Of a DNA stretch of 64,000 bases, positions 51,691 through 60,728 are shown in pieces. The notes under the pieces are model-generated. The model was not told the DNA's origin, ran no database searches, and was given only the letters and a program-made list of their open reading frames with translations. Origin of the DNA: Symbiodinium natans (taxonomy: Eukaryota; Sar; Dinophyceae; Suessiales; Symbiodiniaceae); contig CAJNDS010000702.1 of assembly GCA_905221605.1 (NCBI GenBank), forward strand, positions 525,906-589,905, in the 5' to 3' direction. Positions within the stretch are counted from its first letter, which is position 1, and each line of letters begins with the position of its first letter. Both the position numbers and the translations under genes were made by a program.

Positions 51691-53332
51691 AATTCAGGCA
51701 AAGCGATTAAGTCTAGGCTTGATAGTCATAACTGCAATACATGGTAGTGGATGCAAAAGCTGTCTGTCTGCTATCCTAATGCGCAGCGCTCTGAGATTCA
51801 CTTGACGGGGCCTGCCGGGTACTGCTTCCCAACTCCATGACTGCACCGACAGATTACCGGAAGGATGGCATTCATTGACATCCTCTCCGTTGTAACACCA
51901 GTATTGGAGTTCCTTCGACACGCTCCAAAACCTGGGCGGAAGGCCATGTTATCCAAGCACAAATCGGGCACTGTCTCCACCGCGCGGGCGAGCTCGGGAC
52001 TACCGAACTCCAAGGGACTGCTGCTCTGAAGTTCCTCAACCTCGACTGTCCCCGAACGAAAAGAATCTAGGGTGCACATGCCAGATCCCAACAATGTCGC
52101 GACTCCGCAAGGCTGATGGCCTTCATAGAACTTGACAAAGTACCGGCACGACGCTCGCGAGCACAGCGCTGACAAAGCCGTACATCTGCAGTAGAACTAG
52201 TCTGCATTTGTCCTTTCCCAAATAGCTGGTAACAACCATGGCGTGCAGTTGCGGACAGCCTCAAGCTCAACCGCCTAGAAAATGCAACGTGCAAATCAGC
52301 TTGAGCAGGGGTTTCCGGCAAGGCAACATAGCTTTTTTTCCGATGGTTTAGGTGCAAGGCTGACATCTCAGTTCGTGCCACATCTTGAACTGCCAACTGC
52401 TCTTCAAGCTTTCATGATTCACAATGAACTTGAAAAGTATGATCGGATCACTGGTCCAAAGAAAGGGGTGATGTTGACCAACTTGCTGAGTGTGCCTTCC
52501 AGAGGACCTTCAACAGTTACTCGCGCCGGTGTCCCGCACCTGTTTTCCTTTGGCACCTCACCCTTCCTCGTCCTCCCCCTGAAACCACTCTGTGGCCACA
52601 TGGACTCCATGAATTTCATAGAATTGGAAAGACTGTTCTCAAACACAATACGTACCTTGAGCTGGATCTTCCGCTGGATGAGCCTCCAAAGCAATCTCTG
52701 CGCCTTTCTGCACTCTCTCGGTCCCTTGAGGTGGCCTCACGTTCAAGGTTAGGATCCCCGAGAAGAGGAGCAGCTGCTGGAAGGAGCCTTCAACAAAAAG
52801 TCTTACGATAAGTGTTAACACAGTTAACATGGGGGATTACGGGGGGGGTTCCGGGAGGGATTACGGGGAATTGTCTGGGGTTATGCAGGCCATTTGGAGG
52901 TTGGGGGGTGGGAGCGGGAGGGCTTCTCACCAGGGCCTCGCCAAGACAGGTCCTGCACGATGCTCCCAAGTGGGCGTGGCCTCACACTCGGAAGAGAAAT
53001 GTCTCTGGGAGCGTTTGAGCCAATGTAGAATCAGCTTGGGGCCGGCTGGAGACTGCATGAGCATCCGAGCGACGACGGCGACGCAATTTCACGACACAGT
53101 GTTGGGGGGATGGAGTACAGCTGGACTCAGGCTCTCGTTCCAAGCTCACGCGGTTGACCTTCTTGCCAGAACCTTGCTGGGCAGATGCGGGATGGGTCCC
53201 CGAAGCGATTGCAGGCAGCAAAACCTCCTGGCGCAGACCGGCCTCGAAGGCATCCAATTCAGATTGTTGCAGATCCTCGAGCTTGCAGGACTGATAACCG
53301 ACATGCAATAAGTCACATTGACCCACGGCAGG
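51691..53332. other. Unassigned region; possible upstream part of the membrane-protein gene; G-rich patch
   Basis: Minus-strand ORFs at 51798-52175 and 52419-52694 have protein-like composition and could be the N-terminal part of the decayed membrane protein, but I cannot join them with confidence. Positions 52828-52925 are strongly G-rich on the plus strand (runs of five to nine G). No RNA gene was recognised. Confidence 0.35.
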
Positions 53333-53658
53333 TCAGCACAAGCCCGTGCCTGATTCTCTATTGCCCAAAACTTGAGGCTCTAGCTGTTGGATCAGCTCGA
53401 GCGTTCTCAGCACCCGGTCGGCCACTTCCAGTCGTGGGCCTGCGGGTGAGCGCTCGGCTGTGCTCCGTGCAAACCGGGGAAGCCCAGATGAAATCAAAGT
53501 GACCGGGCGCAAACTCCGGGCTCCAAGGGCAAACGTCTTGGCAAATCGTGGGGGCTCTGGGATCAATGTCCACGCTGGTAACTTCCCAGCCCAGCTCTCG
53601 GAAGGCGCTACCCACCGAGCCTGTGCCCGAGCAAAAACTCCAGCATTCGGCGGGTCAT
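53333..53658 (-). pseudogene. DNA methyltransferase-like fragment, frameshifted
   Basis: From the ATG at 53658 the minus strand reads TRRMLEF. After one extra T it continues CSGTGSVGSAFRELGWEV, then TSVDIDP, FDFIWASPVCTEHSRA. After a second frameshift near 53440 it reads ADRVLRTLELIQQLEPQ. CSGTGSVG is a glycine-rich S-adenosylmethionine-binding loop and SVDIDP the acidic end of strand 2. ASPVCTEHS aligns with the PPC-type catalytic loop of cytosine-5 methylases, but the first Pro of that loop is Ser here. The fragment is about 105 residues, much shorter than a full enzyme, with no target-recognition region. Non-functional. Confidence 0.6.
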
Positions 53659-53854
53659 GATGATCGTCGTCTGTTTCCATGATCGGCTCAAGGGTCAGCC
53701 ACAGCAGAGCAACAAAACCGCCACGGCGCACAGGCAGCCAGTTGCAGAGCAGCAGCTGACGCAAGTCTTGCAGTTGTTCGGACATGCGCGGACAATTTTT
53801 TGTTGTGCTCCTTTAAATAAGCCGACGCTGACCTCGGAACTTGACCGCAAAAAC

Positions 53855-54387
53855 ATGGCTCTCCGACTTGGCGACATTCAGACAAACCTCAAGGGTGGTA
53901 AGTACTTGCCTGCCGAGCCGCCCGTCTGCTGGAACACCACGCAGTAGGCTGAAATCTTCTACGAGCCCACCGCCTTCAGCAAAGGTAAACCAAACGAATG
54001 CGTGAGCCTGTGCCTAGAGCTCACTGACGAAATGCGCAACACCGTCGAAGTGCTCGAAAAGCAGGCCACCAGCAAGAAGGTGGAGGGTAAAGCCTTGCAA
54101 TCCTGCAAGTCCACCTGCAGCAAGTCCCAGTGCTTGAAATTGAAAGTCAACCTGACTGGCGCGATTCTGGGACGCCAACGGCAACAGACTCAAGGAACCG
54201 CCCACAGAGCTGCGGGGGCGCAAGGCTTGGTGGCCGTCGAAGTGCGCCAGCTCTGGATCATGGGACAGCAGTGTGGAAGCCAAGGACCTGAAATTGCAGG
54301 ACGCGGCCTCAAGAGTGCCCTCTAAAAAGAAAAGAAGCACAAGTGGAAAGGTTGCTAACAGCCTCCATGGAAACCTTTCCCATTGAA
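53855..54387 (+). pseudogene. Conserved ORF of unknown function, possibly virus-derived, broken
   Basis: Starting at MALRLGDIQTNLKGGK the frame runs to VCWNTTQ and meets an in-frame TAG at 53945. It continues in the same frame with AEIFYEPTAFSKGKPNECV and LCLELTDEM. Near 54160 the frame shifts to ARFWDANGNRLKEPPTELRG, then returns for VAVEVRQLWIMGQQCG and shifts again to EAKDLKLQDAASR with a Lys-rich end (SKKKRS). The succession of beta-strand-like blocks and the basic tail suggest a small nucleic-acid-binding protein. I recall similar ORFs near virus-like genes in dinoflagellate genomes, but this is weak recall, not a search. At least one stop and two frameshifts make it non-functional. Confidence 0.45.
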
Positions 54388-54640
54388 AAGCTGGAAACCT
54401 GATTCAAGAATTCGTTTGTTTCCCTCTCTGAATTCGGCGGACAGAAGCTTCGCAATTTTTTTTTGCTTCATCGAACGATTGCGGTTGCAGAGCCAACCGA
54501 AGCTGCTGGCATTTCCAAGGCCTTCTCGCAAAAGAATTTCCACGCCAGAGATTCGTTGCAAGTTTGCATTTTTACGGAATGAAAGCTTTTTGCACGCGAT
54601 CACTCATAGCACTGCTGCCTGTTTTCTGTAGTGTCTGGCA
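54355..54640. other. Short intergenic sequence with a poly-T run
   Basis: Nothing was recognised apart from a run of nine T at about 54455. The flanking pseudogenes converge here. Confidence 0.4.
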
Positions 54641-55229
54641 GAGTGATGGTGATTTAAATCCAAGGCGGGTCAGTCGAGAGACCAGTTCATCGGAAATGTG
54701 CTTGAAAGCCTGCGGGGTGTATGCCGCCAAGGCCCACATGTGACCTTAAGGGGTTCCAGCTGATGGAACCGCCTCGCGTCGAAAGTGATGGGTTCGTCGT
54801 GTATGTCGTGCCACATGCCAATGAGAGGTCGCATTTTCTTTCGCATCATGACTTCTGCGGGAAATTTGCCTTCGTCATCTTCGACCACACGCGGCTCCCG
54901 TAAATGAACCCAGAGTGATTGCATGGTTTGGATGATCCTTCATTCAGGATGTCGCGATGAACGCCGATCTTCGGGTTGCAGAGGATGGCGATGGAAGTCC
55001 AAGTTCCGTCTGAAAACCTCTTTTTCAGAAAATGGTTGACGGCTGAGCAAGCCGCTTCATCGTCAGATGCCCAGAAACAAAAGCCATTGCTGACCCATTC
55101 TGCCGTCTTCAAATCTTCCCACTGGAATGATGAATTCATCGGATGGATTTCGAGCGTCGATGAAACCTTCCGTGGAGCGAATGATGTCATCCTCCAAAGA
55201 ATGTGGGTGTGCGCAGGCACTTTGAACAC
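54640..55229 (-). pseudogene. Fe(II)/2-oxoglutarate dioxygenase-like gene (Tet/JBP-like?), frameshifted
   Basis: Minus-strand blocks in order are a lead-in (WVSNGFCFWASDDEAACS), WTSIAILCNPKIGVHRD, GFIYGSRVW, a frameshift near 54900, then EDDEGKFPAEV, GMWHDIHDEPITFDARRFHQ, and after another shift near 54755 GHMWALAAYTPQAFKH and LVSRLTRLGF. HRD supplies a His-x-Asp pair and FHQ the distal His expected of a double-stranded beta-helix dioxygenase. FDARRFHQLEP followed by a GHMWALAAYT strand matches the layout of Tet/JBP-type enzymes that oxidise modified bases. The family assignment is inferred from motif order; a related dinoflagellate-specific dioxygenase is equally possible. Two frameshifts make the copy non-functional. 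Confidence 0.45.
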
Positions 55230-55620
55230 CGATGACCTTCTTTTCGGCCTTTGTCGTTTGAATGGATTTGACCGCGCTCTTCGAAATACGCTCTGGGCTT
55301 ATCGCTTTCTGGATGAAACTGACTCGGAATCGTCCGTTGAAATGAGCGACTCGGAATCATCATCGATGAGCGTCGTCTCAGACGTGATAAGACCGAAACC
55401 GCGCAGCAAGTCTGGAGTGTGGATATACTTCAGAACAGAGCAGAAAAACAAACCTAGCGGAATTTCAAAGGCATACGATCGGAAAACTCATGGCATCTTA
55501 TTGCAACCATTAGAATTTCTTATTCTGACTTGATTTCCTGCAAAATCGAACAACTTTGAACGGATTTGCATTCCAGAGAATTGTCGGAATTGGACGAATA
55601 ATGAAAACGAGGTCGAGCTG
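55230..55620. other. Region between the dioxygenase-like pseudogene and the virus-like block
   Basis: An open plus-strand frame (54976-55533, 185 codons) overlaps this region. Its first half is antisense to the better-supported dioxygenase-like gene, so I treat it as a shadow. The remainder is Ser/Glu-rich and unrecognised. Positions 55534-55620 are non-coding. Confidence 0.35.
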
Positions 55621-55699
55621 AGTATCGACTTGCAAGAAAGCATGTAACGGCTCAGGATGACAAAAGAGAATAGAATTGCCCAGAAATAGCCAAAAAAAA

Positions 55700-56505
55700 C
55701 AAAATGACCCCAAACGTGCCCCCATCCCTTGTGTGCAGCCAGTGCCGCATTGAGTGCGTCGATGGCGGACTGCGCGGAAGCCGACAGGTCCGCCGCCGTC
55801 GCATAAGGTCCCTTGCAGGGCCAGAATCTCCGTGTCGTGCCCGTTCAGGCGTGCATCTCGCACGGCCGTGTCCGTGAAGCTTGCGAGTGCGGTGGCAAGA
55901 GTTGCAGCCACGTCGGCAGCCGACTGGAAGCCCGCGGCTTGCAGCGAAAGGAAGAAGGGCCGTAGCGATGAGCTGCGAGACGTCTGCGGGCGTGGTGCGC
56001 AGGGCCATGGTGCCGTTGAGGTCGGTGGCGTGGGCCGGTTCAAAAGAGCAGTGGCGATCTTCTGGTCAACGTCAGCGGCTGTTTGCCGGGCCGCCACGTC
56101 CAGGGCCAGCTGGTCCTGCGTGCTCTTCAGCCCATACGTGGCTGTGACCTGCGCGAGCACTGCGTTGTCGGCACTGGTGATGGCACTGTTCATGGACGCG
56201 TTAGTGGGATGGTTGGCTAGCTTCAAGTCCACGGAGGCGGGCGTGCTCTTGGAGTTGACGTCGAGCTGCAGCGCGTCCAGTGCACTTTGGTTCGCTTTCC
56301 CCGCCAGCCCCGTGGTGAGGCTGGTGCTGAGGCTGGTTATGGAAGACTGGTTGGCAGCGATGACCCCCTCGGCGGGGTCAGGGGGGTATAGGCCGTCAAA
56401 ACCGTGGCCAATTGCCCCGCGGAGATGCCCTGCATCTCGATGGTGGTGATGGGGGTCTGGCCATCGTTCAGGATGTTCCCGGTGATGGTCGACTCAAATA
56501 GACTC
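55700..56505 (-). pseudogene. Fibre-like protein gene of a virus-like block, frameshifted
   Basis: The minus strand starts at an ATG at 56505, 12 bp after the capsid stop, with SLFESTITGNILNDGQTP and ISAGQLATVLTAYTP. A frameshift near 56375 leads to SSITSLSTSLTTGLAGKAN, DALQLDVNSKSTPASVD and further short units such as LKSTQDQLALDVAARQTAAD. Near 56045 the frame shifts to HATDLNGTMALRTTPADVS, then to SAADVAATLATALASFTD, and finally to LSASAQSAIDALNAALAAHK. The succession of short degenerate units with alternating hydrophobic residues and Ala/Ser/Thr/Asp is typical of trimeric viral fibres or adhesins. There are at least three or four frameshifts. Position immediately after a capsid gene supports a structural role. 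Confidence 0.5.
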
Positions 56506-56516
56506 ATGTTTTCCTA

Positions 56517-57793
56517 TCAGTCGAGGCTCGACACGCCCGCCGCGCTCAAAGTGCACAATTGGTAGCTGAGCATGTGCACAAAACACTGGTCAGCGCGGTC
56601 CGCCTCCATGTTGCTGAAGCTGAAGCGGCAGAGGTCGCCGGAGCGGGTGGAGATGCCCGAAAGCGGGTGCTTCGGGACGCGCTCCACGGGGAAGGCCGCG
56701 ATGAACTGATTGTTTCCGTACAGGTTGCCCCGGATGCGCATGTTGCGCAGCTTTGAATCATACGTCCCCGCGAGAATCTCCAGAAAGTGCATATGATCAG
56801 CAATGCTCTCGTTCGCCGTGCGAGGGTACTGCAGCGCGCCCAACTGCAGCTGGCTCTTGAGGTTCCGGTTCGCATTCGCTCCAGGGTACTCGAAATTGTC
56901 CACGTGGTCCTCCGTGGTCTTGTTGAACGTCACGAAGGCACCTAGCATCTTCGTGAACGCGCGAGCGACTGTGATGTTGTAGCTGGTGGACCCCGCGGGG
57001 ATGCTGGAGAGCTGCGTGTGGATGGTCGGGAAGGAGAACACGAGGCTGCGACCACTGGTCATGATTCTCTGGAAGCTCTCGCGAAGAGCTGAGTCGAGGG
57101 TCACCTGGGAGGCGTAGAGCTTCACATTTTCAATGGTGTAGTCCTGGCTCCCGCTGACGTTGCGGGCCCCGTCCATGGGGTCGCAGAAGGTTATTTGAAG
57201 GACGAGGCCGAGTTCGGGCGGGAGCATTTTGCCGCAGTTGAAAATCCCTATAAGATGCGGACTCATGAGCGTGGTGCGGGAGCCCGAGGCCGGGATGGCC
57301 TCGGCGTGGCCCCCGCCGTCCGCCAGGAAGCCCTGGATGTGCCTGTTCAGCCACCACTCCTCCGGCTTCAGGAGGCTGTACAGGTACGAGCAACGGTTGT
57401 AGTAGCTAATGTCCTCGATGCGAGTTCCATTAGCGAAGACCTCGATGCGGTCGATGAGGCAGCTGGGTCCGGCGAGGCGAGCTGCAGCGTGGCCGTGTCG
57501 GAGTTGTTGCGCACCGTGAAGCCGAGCTTGACGCTCTCGCTGTCCACGAAGTCCATGCCGCTGGTCAGCGGGATGCGGCACAACCCTAAACCCTAAACCC
57601 TAAACCCTAAACCCTAAACCCTAAACCCTAAACCCTAAACCCTCAGGGAGCTCGGGTAGTACTGGACGTCTTTGCGACTCTGCACGTAATTGACGTTGGA
57701 GGTCTCCAACCGAAACGACAAAGACTGGACCAGCTCATCATTTACGGCAGCAGTCACCTGCTCCATACTGTTTACTTGTAGCGAAAGATTCAT
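56517..57793 (-). pseudogene. Double-jelly-roll major capsid protein gene (Polinton-like virus type), disrupted
   Basis: The start at 57793 gives MNLSLQVNSMEQVTAAVND, RLETSNVNYVQSRKDVQYYP, then a telomere-like insert (57584-57643) with an in-frame stop. The gene resumes with CRIPLTSGMDFVDSESVKLG and FTVRNNSDTATLQLASP, changes frame near 57475, and stays open to 56517 (IDRIEVFANGTRIEDISYYN, LLKPEEWWLNRHIQGF, LVLQITFCDP, YTIENVKLYASQVTLDS, FTKMLGAFVTFNK, LKSQLQLGALQYP, STRSGDLCRFSF). The strand pattern and blocks fit double-jelly-roll capsid proteins of Polinton-like viruses and relatives. Such proteins build icosahedral capsids of protist DNA viruses. This copy has an insertion and a frameshift and is a fossil. 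Confidence 0.6.
57584..57643 (-). repeat. Telomere-like tract (CCCTAAA)n inside the capsid gene
   Basis: About 8.5 perfect units of CCCTAAA (TTTAGGG on the coding strand) sit between YYPSSLR and CRIPLTSG of the capsid reading frame. Both sides continue the same gene, so the tract was inserted into, or replaced a short loop of, the capsid sequence. Confidence 0.9.
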
Positions 57794-58816
57794 GCGGCCT
57801 CCGGCTCGCTCGCGCTGCGAAGCGCCTCGAAGGATGGGGGCGGTGCCGCGCGCGACTGGCGCTGCGTGCGAGGCCGGGAGCTGTCGCTGCCCGAGGACTG
57901 CGCCAAGGGAGCGGGGTTGAGGCCCGTGGGGAAGCGTGTGGGCCTCGCGGGACGAGCCTGCACCCTCGTGGGCGGCTGGGCCCGCGGCACGGATTCGCTT
58001 TCAGTGTCCATGCGGTAAAACTGTGTCTGCGCGTGTTGCCGTGAGGCCTGTGGCTCGCGGAGCTGGAAGTGCTGCTCAGCACCGAACTCCTGCATGCCGT
58101 TGAGGGTTTCGATGTCGGGTGCGGAGCTGGGGCGAGAAGCATCCGTGTCGGTTCCTCCGCCTCCACCCCAACCTAGGACTCTGCTGCCACCATCCCTCCG
58201 TGGAGCGCCCACGCTGGGCTCGCTGTCCCGCCCGCTCCAGAAGCGGCTCCACTTCACTCGGCCGGCGGGCGCAGGACCTTCGGGTGTGCGCGGAATGCGT
58301 AGGTTCCGGTCGATCCAGTTCCTTCCCCTGCGCGCTGCCTTGTGTAGGTCTTGTCCGTGCCCCGCAATGGCAGAGGCAGAGCCCGCCAGTCCAGCTGCAG
58401 CTCCCGCAGCGGCTTCAGCCTGCTGCATCCGGCTGAGGAAGCTTGGCGGTGCTGGGGCTGAAACCCGTCGTTTCTCAGAGCCTCCACGGCCCCAAAATCC
58501 GGTTCGCTGTCCATGTCAAAGGGTCGTGGGCGCAAAAAATCCCGGCGGGGGAAGGGCACTCCACCCTCGTTGGCATCCTCGTAGGCTGCTGCAGGGTCCA
58601 CGGTCGTGTGGGGCAGCGGGGCTGGCTCGGGCTCGGAGCTCTGGGGATAGTCGTCCAGCCAGAAGTGGCTGGAAGTCAGGATGCTGGCATTGCGGTTTGG
58701 GAGGTCGATGGGCAAGGGCTCGCCCTCAGCGATGTAGCCCAGGACCTGTGAGTATGACGGCCGTACGCGGAAGCCGTGTGCACGCCGCTCCTCCATGTCT
58801 TTACATGAGGCCGCCA
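57790..58816 (-). pseudogene. Virus-like minor structural protein gene upstream of the capsid gene, frameshifted
   Basis: The minus strand starts at an ATG at 58816 (MAASCKDMEERRAHGF) or 58796. It encodes a Pro/Glu/Asp-rich region (LGYIAEGEPLPIDLPNR, FWLDDYPQSSEPEPAPLP). A frameshift near 58440 leads to MQQAEAAAGAAAGLAGSASA, a small-residue hydrophobic stretch, then a basic segment (KAARRGRNWIDRN) and a long Ser/Pro/Arg-rich tail ending PEAA. The stop overlaps the capsid start as ATGA (57790-57793). Total length would be about 340 residues. No family was recognised. The Ala/Gly-rich stretch followed by basic residues recalls membrane-active or core minor capsid proteins, which is inference. 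Its position directly before the capsid gene supports a structural role. Confidence 0.45.
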
Positions 58817-59045
58817 TAAACCGCAGAGTCGCTAGTGTTGCGCCCGGCAGCCACGCACGCCCGCCCGCTCGGCGGGGGCCCACCTCAACTGGGGGGTCCT
58901 CCTGTTACGGCGTCGACTGCACGCCCCACTTCATCCGTATAGGCCTCGCCTTCCTGGCGCTGCCGCCGGTTGGCCAGCCACTCGTTGAAGGCCCGAGCAT
59001 CAACCTATTGCTTCCTTCCCTGTCACGGCCTGGAGGCTCTCGGGA

Positions 59046-60728
59046 TTGCATCGACCGCTCCTGGTTCCCTTCAATGTGGAACGCAAGCCGTGGAGGCCAC
59101 ATGCTGGTGCTTCTGGTTGCAAGTGTGACGTACACGCTCTGATCAAAGCTTCGAAGGATGAGACCCCTGAATATAAACAAATGGTCAAGCAGATTCATGT
59201 GGGCCTCAAGGAGATCGATTCGCTGGATATGAAGTCTATCAACCAGGTTCTCGTGGATTGCTCGTGTGATGCTTTTCCTCGAACAAATCATGTCAACAAA
59301 GCCCCACACGAATTCAGTATGGTTCAGGCGATCACCAGATTCCGATGGAGAGCACTACATTTGGCCAGAAAACCTCGCATTGCAGGCCCACGTGGTGTGT
59401 TTCTTGCATGGTTCCACTTTACGAGATACAGAGCCCTTCGTAAACAGGCCAACAAAGCATCAGCCCTGGCACGTCGGCAGCAGTTTGACGATCTTCTACA
59501 CCAGGCCGAAACCTTTGCCATGCAGAATAATACACATCGTCTGTTCTCTGCTATTCGTCTTTTGGCACCCAAGCAGCGGTACAAGCGAGTGCAACTTTAT
59601 GGCAACAATGGTCAGATGCTCAGTAAAGATCAAGAAGTGGATGCTCTCCGCACTCACTTCTGTGGGGTTTTTCAGGGCGATCCCTTGAATGAGGTGGTAC
59701 ACGCTGACTCTCCATGTGTCCCCTTCTCTGTGGAGGAGGTTGAATGCGCGCTTGCTGTCATTCCCCAATACAAAGCCACTCCAAAACACATGGCACCTGG
59801 ACCGGTTTGGCAGGCAGCCAAAGCGACATTGGCGCAGATCATCGCTCCTGCACTTGCAACAAAATGGTCTGGGACACAGCCTGACGTTCCGCAAAACTGG
59901 AAGGATGGATGGCTGACTCTCTTTTGCAAACCTAGCAAACCAGGTCGTGTTCCCTCCGATTTCCGACCTATCAGCTTACAAGATCCGGTGGGCAAAGCTG
60001 TCCTGACGTTGGTTGCCAAGCGTGTGCGATCCGTGATTTGCGCATATGCTGCAGATTGTCCTCAACATGCATATCTTCCACGACGTTCGACTGAAGGCGC
60101 ACTGCTGTGGATCTTTCATAGATGTCGCATGATACGTGATCTTGCAGTTGGCAATCGTCGCACGATCTATGACATAAGAGCTGGCAAGGTTGCCTCGCCG
60201 TTTTCGGGAGGTTTGATCTTATCGCTTGACATGAGCCAGGCATTCGATGCCATACCAAGACGTCACATTCAGGCGGCTCTGTTGGAAGCTGGTGTTGCTA
60301 CCTCCGATGTGGTTCTTATCATGAATTGGCTTCAGGGTTCAGAGTACCACGTTGAACATGGTGGAGTTCGCCTCTCCATCTTGACTGATAGAGGAGTAAG
60401 GCAGGGATGCGTTCTCTCTCCCCTTATTTGGTCATGCTTCACGTGCTATGTGGCGAAACGACTTCCATCTGCTCTATCCAGTGATGACTTGCAAATGTAT
60501 GCCGACGATTTTCTCCAGTGCACGCTGTTCTCTGATTTGCAGTCTTTCCACAAGGCCCTGCGAGCTATATCGGTCCTTTTCGAGCACTTGCGCGGATTTG
60601 GTCTGAAGCTCAACATGGAGAAAACGGCTCTTCTCATTCGAATGGCTCATCCTACAGGACAACAGGAACTACGCAAACATTTGGTGCACAATCACAAAGG
60701 TTCCTTCCTGAGCGCTGTTCGATTTTGA
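59046..60728 (+). CDS. Reverse transcriptase segment of the retroelement
   Basis: This is an open frame of about 560 codons. The first roughly 150 residues form a helical linker. RT motifs follow in order: WKDGWLTLFCKPSKPG and PSDFRPISL (motifs 1-2), LSLDMSQAFDAIPR (motif A), GVRQGCVLSPLIW (motif B), LQMYADDFLQC (motif C, with the two catalytic Asp) and GLKLNMEKT (motif D). Motif order and spacing are those of non-LTR retrotransposons. The frame ends at a TGA at 60726. The expected KYLG-type connecting strand is missing, and the next frame starts mid-domain, so a small deletion with frameshift separates it from the thumb. The annotated ATG may lie inside the original longer ORF. Confidence 0.85.
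   Translation: MHRPLLVPFNVERKPWRPHAGASGCKCDVHALIKASKDETPEYKQMVKQIHVGLKEIDSLDMKSINQVLVDCSCDAFPRTNHVNKAPHEFSMVQAITRFRWRALHLARKPRIAGPRGVFLAWFHFTRYRALRKQANKASALARRQQFDDLLHQAETFAMQNNTHRLFSAIRLLAPKQRYKRVQLYGNNGQMLSKDQEVDALRTHFCGVFQGDPLNEVVHADSPCVPFSVEEVECALAVIPQYKATPKHMAPGPVWQAAKATLAQIIAPALATKWSGTQPDVPQNWKDGWLTLFCKPSKPGRVPSDFRPISLQDPVGKAVLTLVAKRVRSVICAYAADCPQHAYLPRRSTEGALLWIFHRCRMIRDLAVGNRRTIYDIRAGKVASPFSGGLILSLDMSQAFDAIPRRHIQAALLEAGVATSDVVLIMNWLQGSEYHVEHGGVRLSILTDRGVRQGCVLSPLIWSCFTCYVAKRLPSALSSDDLQMYADDFLQCTLFSDLQSFHKALRAISVLFEHLRGFGLKLNMEKTALLIRMAHPTGQQELRKHLVHNHKGSFLSAVRF

Noticed and set aside
54976-55533. Plus-strand 185-codon ORF
   Set aside because: It is antisense to the dioxygenase-like motifs over most of its conserved-looking part. 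The remainder is Ser-rich and unrecognised.
55754-56449. Plus-strand 231-codon ORF in the virus-like block
   Set aside because: It is antisense to the fibre-like gene, whose start, position after the capsid gene and repeated units are better supported.
58094-58819. Plus-strand 241-codon ORF rich in Arg and Pro
   Set aside because: It is a GC-rich shadow of the minor structural protein gene on the minus strand.
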